In this document: piece after piece, positions 11,690 to 21,990 of the stretch
Layout of the letters: the number at the start of each line of letters is the position of its first letter
Position numbering within the stretch: position 1 is the first letter of the stretch
Source of the DNA: Prostheceraeus crozeri
Taxonomy: Eukaryota > Platyhelminthes > Polycladida > Euryleptidae
DNA: 64,000 bases
Direction: 5' to 3'
Assembly: GCA_907163375.1 (NCBI GenBank)
Contig: CAJQUW010006804.1
Location: forward strand, 310,001-374,000
The notes under the pieces: generated by a model
What the model was told of the DNA's origin: nothing
The model's input: the letters and a program-made list of their open reading frames with translations, nothing else
The model's database searches: none
Position numbers and translations under genes: made by a program

Positions 11690-14223
11690 GAACAGAATAT
11701 ACACAGTCGCTGTTGTGATAAAGATAATGCAACCTTTTAAACATAAATCATAGGTCTGCTTTTCATTCTGATATTTGCCGGTATAATAATGATAGTAACA
11801 GTAATAATAATGCGAATTCTTTATTGGGAAGCGGATAACTGTCTTCATCTAGACAATTTTTCGGATGAGCTTTAACTGAAATAGAAAACATCAAGTGGTA
11901 AAATGGACGTCCCTTTACTTTGCATCGTTTTGTTTATCAAAGCTACAAAATGCTCCTTTGGTCACAAGTAATTAAGAAAATGAATTTTGAAATGAGTTTG
12001 AAATTTTGAAATTTGAAATTGAATCTTGAACATCTTAAAGCATTTTTAGAGCTAATACCGTTTTAAACACTGTCTAAAAATGAAAAAAGTAGAGGATGGG
12101 AATTTCAAATAACGGAAAGTGACAATCCCGAAATTAGGACTTTTCCTATATATTACATTGATAAATGCGACCATTGGTATAGATTTGTTGAACAGTTCTT
12201 ATCAAGCTGGAAAATTGCATATCATTGGATTCAGTCTCGTGATTGGCTTGATCCATGGGTTACTTAAAACCGAATTCTAGACTGTGATACTTGTCGATGG
12301 ACTTGAGTAACTTTTCCAAATTATTTCCAGTCCTCATATGAAAATGAGTGCGCCAACCGAAGAGTGGATAATCATCAACTTGATGATCTTCAAATTCCTG
12401 AAATAAATTGCTGCATGTTGCTAGAGCTTCTGTCTCAAATCCTGGGATTCTCGAGTCCTGTGTGCATCGTTAATTCCGGTATACTCATCTGCCGATTCCG
12501 ATGTCAGGATCACATGGAGTTGGCAGTAAAATGGCGAGCTCATTATAAAAAATGCGGGAGAGCCTTGATCTTATGCATTACAGGCTGTGAAGCCAGTCAG
12601 CATCTCTCAATGAGGGGATGAGCGATTCGACCCGACTTCTTCGCTTCTAAAGTATTGTTCCAAATCACATGAAATTCAAGGTACAACATGCGCTCTAAAT
12701 CACTCATCTTCCCACTTTGAGTACAGATTCGCCATTAAAAATCATCAACTGTGACAGAGTTTTTGGATTTTTTGAAATTTAAACAAATGTAGGCTATTTT
12801 GGCTGCAAATCTGCTCACTGATAACTGTATACGATGCCAAATTGGTTGAATGATAAGCTGCTTAGGTAACCTACTACAGAGAAGGATGGCTTGCAGCGCT
12901 TGGAAGCAAACTAAAAACTACCAATATGTGCCAATAGGAATGAAAGCTTAATAAGTAATATCTACATAACATTTGAATTTGCATTGGTATAATAGATTAT
13001 CATGACATGATTCATAGACTTATACTAGTATTCATAAAACAATGCACTCATATTGAAAATCGGTGCGCTCTGCTGAAAGTTATCATCCAAATGCTTGCAA
13101 TAGGTGGCAAAAATCTGACTTTCAAAAAAGGTCATGAACTTGAATTTCCTTTGAGTCAATTCGATCGATTTACGGTGAAAAGTTTGAAAATAAATTAAAA
13201 CTCAATGTCACAAAAGTGCAGGTCGGGCGGCTTAGTTTTCAGAGAACCACAAGCAGTGTGACAGGTTAACCGAATCGCACCGCTTCCATTAAGTCGGGGA
13301 CCGATCGACCATTCGCATTTGTTAAAAGAAATGAGCATGCATTTCAAAAAATGTTTGGCATAATAGAAATTCTCTGTCAGATGCTTGACATCAATGAAAA
13401 AGAAAAATAAATTAACACGAGAAAACTACTTGCTTTCCAATCTTATGCTGATGTCATATCTTACATGGGTAACTTCCAACTACCAAATCCAGTTTCCCTG
13501 TGAATATTATTCCCACACTCACTACTTTCTTCAAAGATTTCCTTTTTTATTGTTATGAACTCTTTATGATATTCAATTTGTTCCATTACTAGTCCTGCTG
13601 TTATGTAGAGGTGGGAGCTATTACTTGTAAGACTGCGATTTGTGATCGCCATTCCAGTACAACATGTAAGGCCTAATTCACATTTTCTTAGTTCGCCTGA
13701 GCATTTATCCTATTGTTAACATAAAAATGGATTTTCCCTGTACACTGCAGTGCGCTAGAAATTTCATGACTTGTCGGTTCAAAATTATTAGCCCCTATGC
13801 ACGTACGTGGATATTCACGTGTAATGTACTATAATATACCGCAAAACTTGCAAGGCCCATGGCAGTCTATTTTTAACCCTTTCTCTTGGATGGCGTCTAT
13901 TACAGATTTTTTTCAACACCTCCTAGTTTAAAGCTATTCAGAAACACCACTTCAATAACGCTTGCATTTACGTTTATGGTCCAACTATAAAGTTCTCAAA
14001 TAACGAAATGCTTTCCTAAATAACCGATATATTGTGAAATTATTTGCATTGCAACATATTGTGACTTATTATTTCATGATTGAAACTTAGCATGACACTA
14101 AATACACATACTGGACCGACCTCACACAAACAAATATCTTGGTGCTCACTGTTCATACTGCCGAAATACAGGAAGTAGAGGTCTATTGCAGGCTTTACGA
14201 TAAATGTCCGATATAATTCCACC
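11690..14223. other. No recognisable feature
   Basis: Unique-looking AT-rich DNA with short words such as GAAATTTGAAATT near 12005. An 85-codon frame at 12364-12621 and others have no recognised domain. Confidence 0.45.
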
Positions 14224-14231
14224 ATCACAAG

Positions 14232-14332
14232 CAGACTTGTGTCAATTACTTCAGAAGGGCAATTGATTACAATTACTACTTACATCTCCATCAATGTAAT
14301 TGATTGCAATTACCAATTGCAACACAAGTCTG
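14232..14332. mobile_element. 101-bp hAT-type miniature element
   Basis: Perfect 11-base terminal inverted repeats CAGACTTGTGT and ACACAAGTCTG bound 101 bases with further inverted ATTGATTACAATTA-like words inside. Flanks ATCACAAG (14224-14231) and ATAATAAG (14333-14340) agree at 6 of 8 positions, consistent with an aged 8-bp target-site duplication as made by hAT transposases. No coding capacity. Confidence 0.6.
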
Positions 14333-14769
14333 ATAATAAGAATATAGAGTTTCTCTGTCTTGTAATTTTGTATGACACGATTTTCATCTTAAAATTTCAA
14401 CTGATTCTATTCAAATCTAACGCGTTTATTATGTAGATAGATATGTTTCGACTGTGAGAATGATGATTAGCTACTTACAGAAGTGAACGCTTGTGTGCAT
14501 AGGATCGAATTCGTCTACTGACTGATGTCGAACATTTTTCCAATGACCATCCGATGTGATAATGATTATAAGCACTCTATCCCATTCCCATCTTATTTCC
14601 CATTGGATTTTTATTCCCACCAACAAGGTGGGGCTTTGCCCCTATGTAGTGATGTACGGTTATAAAGCCCTCAGGGCTGAGGTCGGCTACGGTTTACGGG
14701 ATCAGGAATTACAACTGGTTGCGGTTATCGAGCTCAGTGATTACGGTTTGTCACAGTTAAAGTTATCAC

Positions 14770-15131
14770 GATGACGGTCGGTTGCGGTTAAAGCTCCCAC
14801 GATGACGGTTGGTTGCGGTTAAAGTTATCACGATGAAGGTTGGTTGAGGTTAAAGTTATCACGATGACAGTCGGTTGCGGTTAAAGCTCCCACGATGACA
14901 GTCGGTTGCGGTTAAAGTTATCACGATAGCAGTCAGATGCGGTTAAAGTTATCACGATGACAGTCGGTTGCGGTTAAAGTTATCACGATAGCAGTCAGAT
15001 GCGGTTAAAGTTATCACGATGACAGTCGGTTGCGGTTAAAGTTATCACGATAGCAGTCAGATGCGGTTAAAGTTATCACGATGAAGGTTGGTTGTGGTTT
15101 TTTAAGTTATCACGATGACGGTCGGTTGCGG
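14770..15131. repeat. 31-bp minisatellite with 62-bp higher-order unit
   Basis: Eleven full 31-bp units plus a partial one, each running from GATGAC or GATAGC through GCGGTTAAAG to TTATCAC. Units 5 to 10 (14894-15079) alternate strictly between GATGACAGTCGGTTG and GATAGCAGTCAGATG forms, so a 62-bp dimer has been amplified three times. Some earlier units carry GCTCCCAC in place of GTTATCAC. The core resembles motifs at both ends of the surrounding hAT-like element, so the array probably grew out of its subterminal sequence. Confidence 0.9.
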
Positions 15132-15394
15132 ATAAAAGTAACATGGGTGCGGTCGGCTATACGGTCGGCTACGCTTTAACTTCTCACGGTCACCATCGTT
15201 TACGGTTAACACTCTCAGCTATTGCGGTTAAGCCTCCTCTAAAGACGGGCAAAGCCTTACAGGCACTATTTTATGTTCAAACTTGGATATCTCAAAAACT
15301 ATTTGAAACATATCGATGAAAGCTCGTGACAAGTTCTTTATTTGCTTTCATTACACATTTTGATATTTGCAATAATTTATTCGATGCTACTTTC

Positions 15395-16753
15395 TAGGGT
15401 TTACAATCCCGGGATTTCGGATCCCGGGATCTCGACCCTATTTCCGAGATTAAAAATCCCGGGATTACGTCTTCGAGATCTCGAGGTATTTCGAGATATT
15501 TGAAAGATTGACCCTGAGTTCCTTCTAAGTGACATAGTTAAGAGAGTCAATGGCTTTTTTGAAAATGCATCTAAATTTTTTATGTTCCAAGTTTGATAAA
15601 TTGCCAATGTGCTGTATTTGCCGAGCTAGCTGGTTAAGCCTTGTTCACACGATGACACCAGTGTCGTGACATTAGTGCCGAGGAGCAGCGCGAAATCTGG
15701 GCTAAATCAATGCCGTGACACAAACTGTTCAGACGCTTAATAAACAGTGTTGTGACACTGCTACTAGTATTGCTTCTGTAAACTGAAAATACTTCGTAAA
15801 TTGATAGCTGAAAGACAAATCACAACGATTTAAAATAACGACTAAAGGCCCGTTCAAGGCTCGTTCTCAGACAGAGCTAGGTTTGCGGTCTTTGAGGGGA
15901 AAACCGTCGAAGAAACCGTCATTCAACCCAGTGAGTCTCCCGAATTCGCTCTATTGACAGGTCACCGGACTGCTACTGCAGCTGCGCTGTGTTGGTTTTC
16001 ACACATCCACAACGAATTGTGTCTCGGTGATTAATTGACGGTGAAAGACAATTTGAAAAAAATCATCAGTTATCGACAAAATGACATTGCAGCTGTATTC
16101 ATCTTGTTGTTGTGATGAAGACAACGTTTCGTTCATCACAATCGACCCAGTGGTTCAGAAGTTATGTCAAAAAATGCATTTGTTCTCTAAGTGAATGTAT
16201 GCTCAACTGATAAGTGAGTACCGTTGACACAAAGTCTTCGAAACACAAAATTGGCGATAGCTCAGCTAATATTACATCATATTTAACAAAACAGACTTCA
16301 TTTTACTTGTCATTTCATGATTGTGAAGATGGTGCAGACAGTTGCTTACACAGATATAGAAAATCTTTTGCAATACTCATTATCACATCAGTTGATATTG
16401 CACTGATAGATTTTTCTCCAACATTCGGTAGAATCCGAAAGGGCATTCTCGGCGGCCGGTTTGTTCTTAACGAAATTACGGTCGAGAATGAGTGATAACA
16501 CAATTCAGTGTCTTACCTTACTTCGCCAATATTTTTTACGAGTTGACTAGTTTTACCTACTGTAGATGTTTGTTTAGTTCACGTTGAAAGATATACATTT
16601 TACAAGCACGTATCGTCTTTTGAAATATTTCTTGAAACTTAATGATTAAAAACATATACAGTATATACAAATCTCGATCGAGATCCCGGGATTGCGATTA
16701 GCCAGTCTCGAAAATCCCGGGATTGAGAAAACGGCTCGAGATTGAAAACCCTA
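15395..16753 (+). mobile_element. Nested hAT element with decayed transposase
   Basis: Termini TAGGGTTTACAATC (left) and, on the minus strand, TAGGGTTTTCAATC (right) are inverted repeats followed on both sides by subterminal ATCCCGGGAT palindromes. Flanks CTACTTTC (15387-15394) and CTATTTC (16754-16760) fit an 8-bp target duplication with one base lost. The interior retains a hAT dimerisation motif at 16434-16550, giving the superfamily and the orientation. At 1.36 kb it is too short and too broken to encode a full transposase. It lies inside the larger element at 14647-18807. Confidence 0.8.
16434..16550 (+). pseudogene. hAT transposase C-terminal dimerisation fragment
   Basis: The frame beginning at 16434 gives 38 codons to a TAG at 16548. 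It starts SERAFSAAGLFLTKLRSRM, followed by SDNTI, a clear match to the C-terminal dimerisation region of hAT transposases (S-ER-FS-AG---T--R-RL). Upstream in the same frame stop codons appear within about 25 bases, and I could not find the catalytic or BED-finger parts, so only the end of the gene survives. The sharp preservation of this motif against a decayed background suggests fairly recent loss. Confidence 0.85.
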
Positions 16754-16760
16754 CTATTTC

Positions 16761-18720
16761 GTTTTTAAAAATATTTGCGTCTCAAATTTCGCTAAAATAA
16801 ATGACATATTCTTATCAAATAGTAGTATACTTTGATGCAGCAAATATAATAGTGAGTATTTAACGTTGAAATGCAATCCGTTATTGTTTTAGATTGTCGG
16901 AACTACTGTATATTACCTCGAAAGTTAGGGCTATAGGAACATGCGCTGACTAGATGGATGTATTCACCTGTTCATTTTTCCCAATCGATGACATCTTGTT
17001 GCACGTGACACAGCCTACGTTAAAAAGCCGGTGTGGAGGAGACAATAAACAACTTTCTGATTGATTGTTTTTTATCATGCGACTGTTGCAAGTTCTCACG
17101 GACATGTGAGCATTTTCCTTGTTGAGATCAGTTAGACAATATGTATCGAAGTCAACGTCAAACTGCGGCAACTGTTTACAGAGCAATATGGAATATCTCG
17201 AGTATTGGCTTTGATTCGGACGAAAATGTATCATCGAATGATGACCATGACGACGACGAAGACGATGTCGTTTTATCTGACATCGATTCCAACAACGACC
17301 ACCATGAGGATTCATGAGGCCTACTAAATCAATTTCTACGTCCAACGACGCTTCAAACAGACCCTCAGTCTCTAGTGCATCTCCAAATGAATTTGTTTCT
17401 CGCAGTGGTGAAAGGTGGACGACAATTCCCGACAGTAGATTTCGAGGAGCTCAAACAAAGGCTTCGAAGAAAAGGCTTCGACCAACAAATGAAAAAACGA
17501 TGCATGAATCAACTCAACGGTTACAATCTCTTCGTCGTCGTTGCCGCCACTGCCCTTCTTCCAGACACCGAAAATCAAAAATGTAATAGTGATTGCAAAA
17601 AACCCAATCTGCAATGAACATGACAATTTGATTTGTTTGCAGTGCACTGATAACAAATAACTTTGCTGCTTTTTCTTGCAGATGCTCATTTTTATACGTT
17701 TTTATAGAATATTTTCCACAATAATATACCGGTATGCAGTTTAGCATCAAAAGTAGGCCTATATAGAAATGAAGAAATTAATTAAGTACATAGGTTATAA
17801 AAATGACTTCATAGTTCAAACTTAGTGCATATAAATTGACCAGAGACAGTACAATGTCTAAATTGAAAGCGACGATAAATAGCTTTTTACAAATAGTCAA
17901 TTTATCCATATTTTGCCTTTTTTGGAGAAAGTGCAAAAATTAATTTCATTCTAGCTCAGAAACTTTACTGGCTAGAGAAAACGAATGCCTACGCTGAAAT
18001 GAACACGCCAATTGACCGAAAACGGTTTAGAAATGTAGTCTAGTTTTGTCAACAAAACATACATGTTTTTTGTAGAACAAATTCTACCGATAGGGCTTCA
18101 GAGGCACTGTTCGTTTTTAGCGGAAGTATTCATCATCATGCAGTAGACGAACACTATGTAAAAACTGCTATAGTTGATATTAGCAGCTAATATCGTGATT
18201 GAAGCGTTTCTCAAATGAAAGATATAAAAGATACAACTTAATTGCATAGTGTGTCATAAGCCAATGCGCCTATACGCCTATATGATGCGCATTTGTAGCC
18301 TACAGCTACAAGCTACATTTGTATACATGATATACTGCTTTAACCACGAAATTTAGCAAAATGAAGCTTTGCACAAACGTAATTAGGACTCAGGGTAGGA
18401 CAAACTTATCTCTCAATTGATAAAGCCAGATTGGTGAAATATAGTTTGATACAATTTATTAATTTCTATGCGTAGACAGACTGAAAAATAACATTATTTC
18501 ATTAATTTCAACTTATCAGGAAATGATTTCAAAGTCTTTCTTTACCAGATCAATAGAAATTACTAAAGGTATGGCAAACTGACCCAGGCCTGTTAGGCTA
18601 ATGTCAGCGAGCATTTTGTCGATAAGCCAAGCTTGTCATGTATCTATTATGAACCAGTAGATAACTGATTCAACGTATTGATTCTACTAGCCTATACATT
18701 CATGCGATTAACAGTCAGAT
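16761..18720. other. Interior of the outer hAT-like element, no domain recognised
   Basis: About 2 kb between the nested hAT element and the right end of the outer one. One frame at about 17200-17345 reads as an acidic stretch rich in D, N and H, and frames around 17314-17617 are basic. None matches a transposase motif I know. These could be remains of a BED-finger or unrelated captured DNA. Confidence 0.35.
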
Positions 18721-19184
18721 ATAATATAACGGTCGGTTGGTCATGGCTACAGAAGTTTTCTGTGCGGTCAGTTGCGGTTACGAAATTGATCTAGCCGCAC
18801 ATCACTAGCCCCGTCAGACAGATTCGGACATGGCATTACATCACAATAGAAATTTAGTACACTTATGATGGGATAGTAAGAAAATAAAAAGTAAAAAAGT
18901 AAAGCGTATTTGATAAATGAGCAGTCGTAACGGCTGGTCTTCGACATCTAGTGTTCCCAAGTTGAGTGGAGTACCTGCTGGATTCAACCTTGAAGATACT
19001 GTTCAGGGGATGACTAAGGCACTGAGCTCTCCTCGCAAGGTGATTTCCTATGTCGTCACAGAAATCAGGAAATTTCTTTTTTCGTGGCAGATCGAAAATC
19101 CGGCACAATCAGTCTTCAAATTTTGAGAGTTGGGTGAATCGGTATTTCTTAATGTTGCACCACTTGATTGTGTGTTGATTGTTC

Positions 19185-19962
19185 TTGATTTCGTCGTCTT
19201 TCTTCAACGAGTTATCACGCATCATCTGTTCCCTAGCAACCTTCTCCGATCCATTTATTGTCGTGGGAGACAAACATTCACTTGGAACGACATGATAATC
19301 CTCATACTCGTGAATTGTTTGACCTCATGTCTTCTCATGGATTATTTTCGCGAATCAATTGTCCTACTCATAACTTGGGTGGATCCTTGGACGTTCTCTT
19401 CACTCAAAACGACTGCTTGCCACTTAAAGTTGAAGTCACAGAAGTCGGCCTCTCCGACCATTCCCTCATTTCCTGGTCATATCCCAGCTGTCGTCCTCCA
19501 CCGCGTTATACGAGCATTACCTATCGACCTTGGTGCCGTCTCAACAAAGAATTACTCTATGAGACCCTAGCTACCTCGTCCTTGTCTGATCAATCCCAAT
19601 GGCAGGGCCTTGATGTGAACGAACTGGCTTCTCTATATGACTACACTCTGACTGCAGCAATTGATCAACAGATACCCTTACGCACTGCAAGAATTCGGCA
19701 ACGTCCATCTGATCCATGGTACGATACTGAGTGTCGAGACGCCAAACGCCAGGTTCGTCAACTTGAACGCTCCCTACGAAGACCTCACAGTACTGACTCC
19801 TCATCCGATCCTCAACATTATTCTAATCTTGAAGCTTTTAAAGCTGCTGTGAGGTATTATCGCTCCTTGTTGAAAGAAAAACGTGAATCCTTCTGGTACT
19901 CAAAAGTTACATCTGAAGTCGGTAACCCTCAGGGTTTATGGCGTTCTTTCAAGTCCTTAATG
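19185..19962 (+). pseudogene. Endonuclease and linker of the L2/CR1-like element
   Basis: About 19185-19270 encodes FFNELSRIICSLATFSDPF then IVVGD, the GDFN-type endonuclease motif, where about two bases are lost and the frame shifts. The next frame (19258 onward) carries NIHLERHDNPHTRELFDLM, then LDVLFTQ and the SDHSLISW motif typical of the end of the endonuclease domain, followed by a charged linker. A single missing G near 19962 (ATGGTCGA where ATGGGTCGA is expected) moves the frame again into the reverse transcriptase. N-terminal endonuclease motifs are absent. Confidence 0.8.
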
Positions 19963-21632
19963 GTCGAAGTCGCCTACCTCATCCTTTTTTCCTCAGTGCT
20001 AAAGATATTCATGAGACATTCACTCAGAAGATACAAGGGATCCAAGATGCTACGACTGATTTCTCTCCTCCGCACTTCTCTCACAGTGTATCCGATTCAA
20101 GTTTTGAGTGTTTCCAAACAATTACAGATGAAGACATCCTAAATGCTATACATAACTTACCCAACAAATCATCAGCTAGTGATGTAATTCCTACGACTCT
20201 TTTGAAAGAACTCATTCCATCTCTGCTGCCTTTTCTGAGTCATCTGTTCAATACGCCGTTGTTTTCAGGTATTTTCCCGTCCCGTTGGAAGCGAATTTTG
20301 ATTACCCCTGTGGTTAAGAAAGGCTGCAGTGATCCGAATGCCGCGACATCTTACCGTCCTATCTCTAACCTTACTGTCGTCTCCAAACTTTTTGAGCGCC
20401 TGGTATCCGCGCAACTTCGTTCATACCTGCATGCAAACAACTCAATTCCTGCGACTCAGTCTGCATATCGACCGCATCACTCGTGTGAGACTGCCATTCT
20501 TCGTAAAACCTCCAACGTTCTTCTTGCTGCAGACAACGGTAGCTTAAGTCTCCTTACCTTCCTTGATCTGTCAGCCGCATTTGACACGATCGATCATCAC
20601 ATCCTTTTGGCCCGTTTACAATCAAATTTTGGCTTCAGTGGTACTGCCTTGCTGTGGATTGAATCATTCATACGTGGACGATCAAGTCGTGTAGCTTTTA
20701 ATTCTACACTATCTGATTTCAGTCCTGTGATAGCTGGTGTTCCAGAGGGCTCCGTGATTGGACCGCTACTATTTGTTCTCTATACATCCGAACTCTCCAG
20801 AATCATACCACAGTTTGACCTGTCCCTACAAATGTATGCCGACGATGTACAGGTGTATGGTCACTGTCATCCTGACGACTCAAGTGACTTGGTCTCTCGC
20901 ATGGTTAAGTGTGTAGATCAGGTTATTGCGTGGTGCTCATCGAATCGTCTACTATTAAATGCAAACAAATGCGAGATAATGCGGTGTCCATCTTCCCGTC
21001 GTGCTTCATCCCTTCCTAATGACTCCATTCGTGTTGGAAATCATATGGTGAAACCATCTTCGTCTGTTCGCTGTCTTGGTGTTATCATAGACTCGGAGGT
21101 CTCTTTTCGTGCTCATGTGACTCATGTTGCATCCTTGTGTTTTGGTGTCTTGCGACAGATACGTTCCATCGGCCGCTCTCTGTCTCGTCCTCTCCTTATC
21201 AAACTAATAGAATCACTGGTCTTGCCTCTCCTCGACTTTTGTAATTCTATCCTGGCCGGTATTCCACGTAAACTCTCTAACAAGTTTCAATCCGTGTTAC
21301 ATGCTAGTGCACGTTTGATTTTTGGAACTTCACGCTTTTCATCTGTAAGTCCTCTACTTCGAGATCTGGGTTGGCTTCCTGCGGACATCCGTCCGCTTTA
21401 TAGGCTGGCTGCGTTGACACATGCATGTTTTCATGGAAAAGTTCCTTCTTACCTGGCCCACGACTTCAAATACACTTCTTCAAGACGCCCTGGTCTTCGA
21501 TCCTCAACAACACAATCACTAATTGTTCCTCGGGTAAAGTGCCCAACTATCGGGGGACGTTCATTTTGTGTGCAAGCCCCTCGTACATGGAACTCATTAC
21601 CACCGCATATTTTTAAGAAATCAATTAAGTAG
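19938..21632 (+). CDS. Reverse transcriptase of the L2/CR1-like element
   Basis: A 564-codon open frame. The ATG at 19938 lies within the upstream linker and is probably not the native start; true homology in this frame begins near 19963. Visible blocks: SYRPISNLTVVSKLFERL (residues 138-155), catalytic FLDLSAAFDTID (208-219, first Asp 210), AGVPEGSVIGPLLF (266-279), and MYADDVQVY with the Asp pair at 302-303, then a thumb-like C-terminal region ending in PRTWNSLPPHI, typical of this group. The palm motif reads VPEGS where most relatives have VPQGS. All three catalytic aspartates are present. The protein would copy its own RNA at a nicked target. Confidence 0.9.
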   Translation: MAFFQVLNGRSRLPHPFFLSAKDIHETFTQKIQGIQDATTDFSPPHFSHSVSDSSFECFQTITDEDILNAIHNLPNKSSASDVIPTTLLKELIPSLLPFLSHLFNTPLFSGIFPSRWKRILITPVVKKGCSDPNAATSYRPISNLTVVSKLFERLVSAQLRSYLHANNSIPATQSAYRPHHSCETAILRKTSNVLLAADNGSLSLLTFLDLSAAFDTIDHHILLARLQSNFGFSGTALLWIESFIRGRSSRVAFNSTLSDFSPVIAGVPEGSVIGPLLFVLYTSELSRIIPQFDLSLQMYADDVQVYGHCHPDDSSDLVSRMVKCVDQVIAWCSSNRLLLNANKCEIMRCPSSRRASSLPNDSIRVGNHMVKPSSSVRCLGVIIDSEVSFRAHVTHVASLCFGVLRQIRSIGRSLSRPLLIKLIESLVLPLLDFCNSILAGIPRKLSNKFQSVLHASARLIFGTSRFSSVSPLLRDLGWLPADIRPLYRLAALTHACFHGKVPSYLAHDFKYTSSRRPGLRSSTTQSLIVPRVKCPTIGGRSFCVQAPRTWNSLPPHIFKKSIK

Positions 21633-21790
21633 CATTTCTTAAAATCCTGTCATACGTAATTTTTGTACTAAATGCTTTTTACTTACATACTTTTATTATT
21701 ATAATTTTGATGAAATTTTGTACAGTGGCCTTGAGACGTGTAAACATGTGAAATATCACTCAAATATAATTTGTTCCTGACTGACTGACT

Positions 21791-21990
21791 GACCACGCAG
21801 GATACCCGTAGCCTGCGACCGACTGCATCATTGCGCAACAAACATTCCACATTACATTCTTGGGTGCCTTTGCTTGTCTAAGAGCATACAGCATGTACAC
21901 CCTCCTGCGAAGTTTTGCCAGGACTTCGTGAGTGTGCGCATGCCATGTGATATCACTGTCGATGGTGAGGCCAAGAAACTTTATTTGCAC
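21791..21990 (-). pseudogene. Antisense fragment of a second non-LTR reverse transcriptase
   Basis: On the minus strand about 65 residues read KFLGLTIDSDITWHAHTHEV, then LAKLRRRVYMLYALRQ and AGYGYPAW. This is the region just after the palm in non-LTR reverse transcriptases (K-LG--ID--L-W--H). It differs from the neighbouring L2/CR1-like element, and neither the YADD box nor the C-terminus is present. It stops exactly where the neighbour's CTGA tail begins, so the L2/CR1-like copy may have inserted at or into this older fragment, although no remainder was found on the other side. Confidence 0.75.

Larger units (their letters stand above)
14647..18807. mobile_element. Large hAT-like element
   Basis: Left terminus TAGTGATGTACGGTTA and right terminus, read on the minus strand, TAGTGATGTGCGGCTA are inverted repeats of the kind seen in hAT elements. 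The next-door 8-mers GCCCCTAT and GCCCCGTC share five of eight bases, a weak decayed target duplication. Words like GCGGTCAGTTGCGGTTA occur near both ends, suggesting subterminal motifs. The interior holds a minisatellite (14770-15131) and a second hAT element (15395-16753), so the net length without the nested insertion is about 2.8 kb. I found no transposase motif belonging to the outer element itself. Confidence 0.6.
19185..21790 (+). mobile_element. L2/CR1-like non-LTR retrotransposon, 5'-truncated
   Basis: An apurinic-type endonuclease remnant is followed by a long reverse-transcriptase frame and a 3' untranslated region of about 150 bases ending in a short CTGA microsatellite (about 21777-21790). 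Endonuclease then reverse transcriptase, no poly(A) tail and a short tandem repeat at the 3' end fit the CR1/L2/Crack group of the Jockey superfamily. The 5' part (any ORF1 and the start of the endonuclease) is missing, as usual after incomplete target-primed reverse transcription. Only a few frameshifts separate it from an open frame, so the copy is fairly young. Confidence 0.85.
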
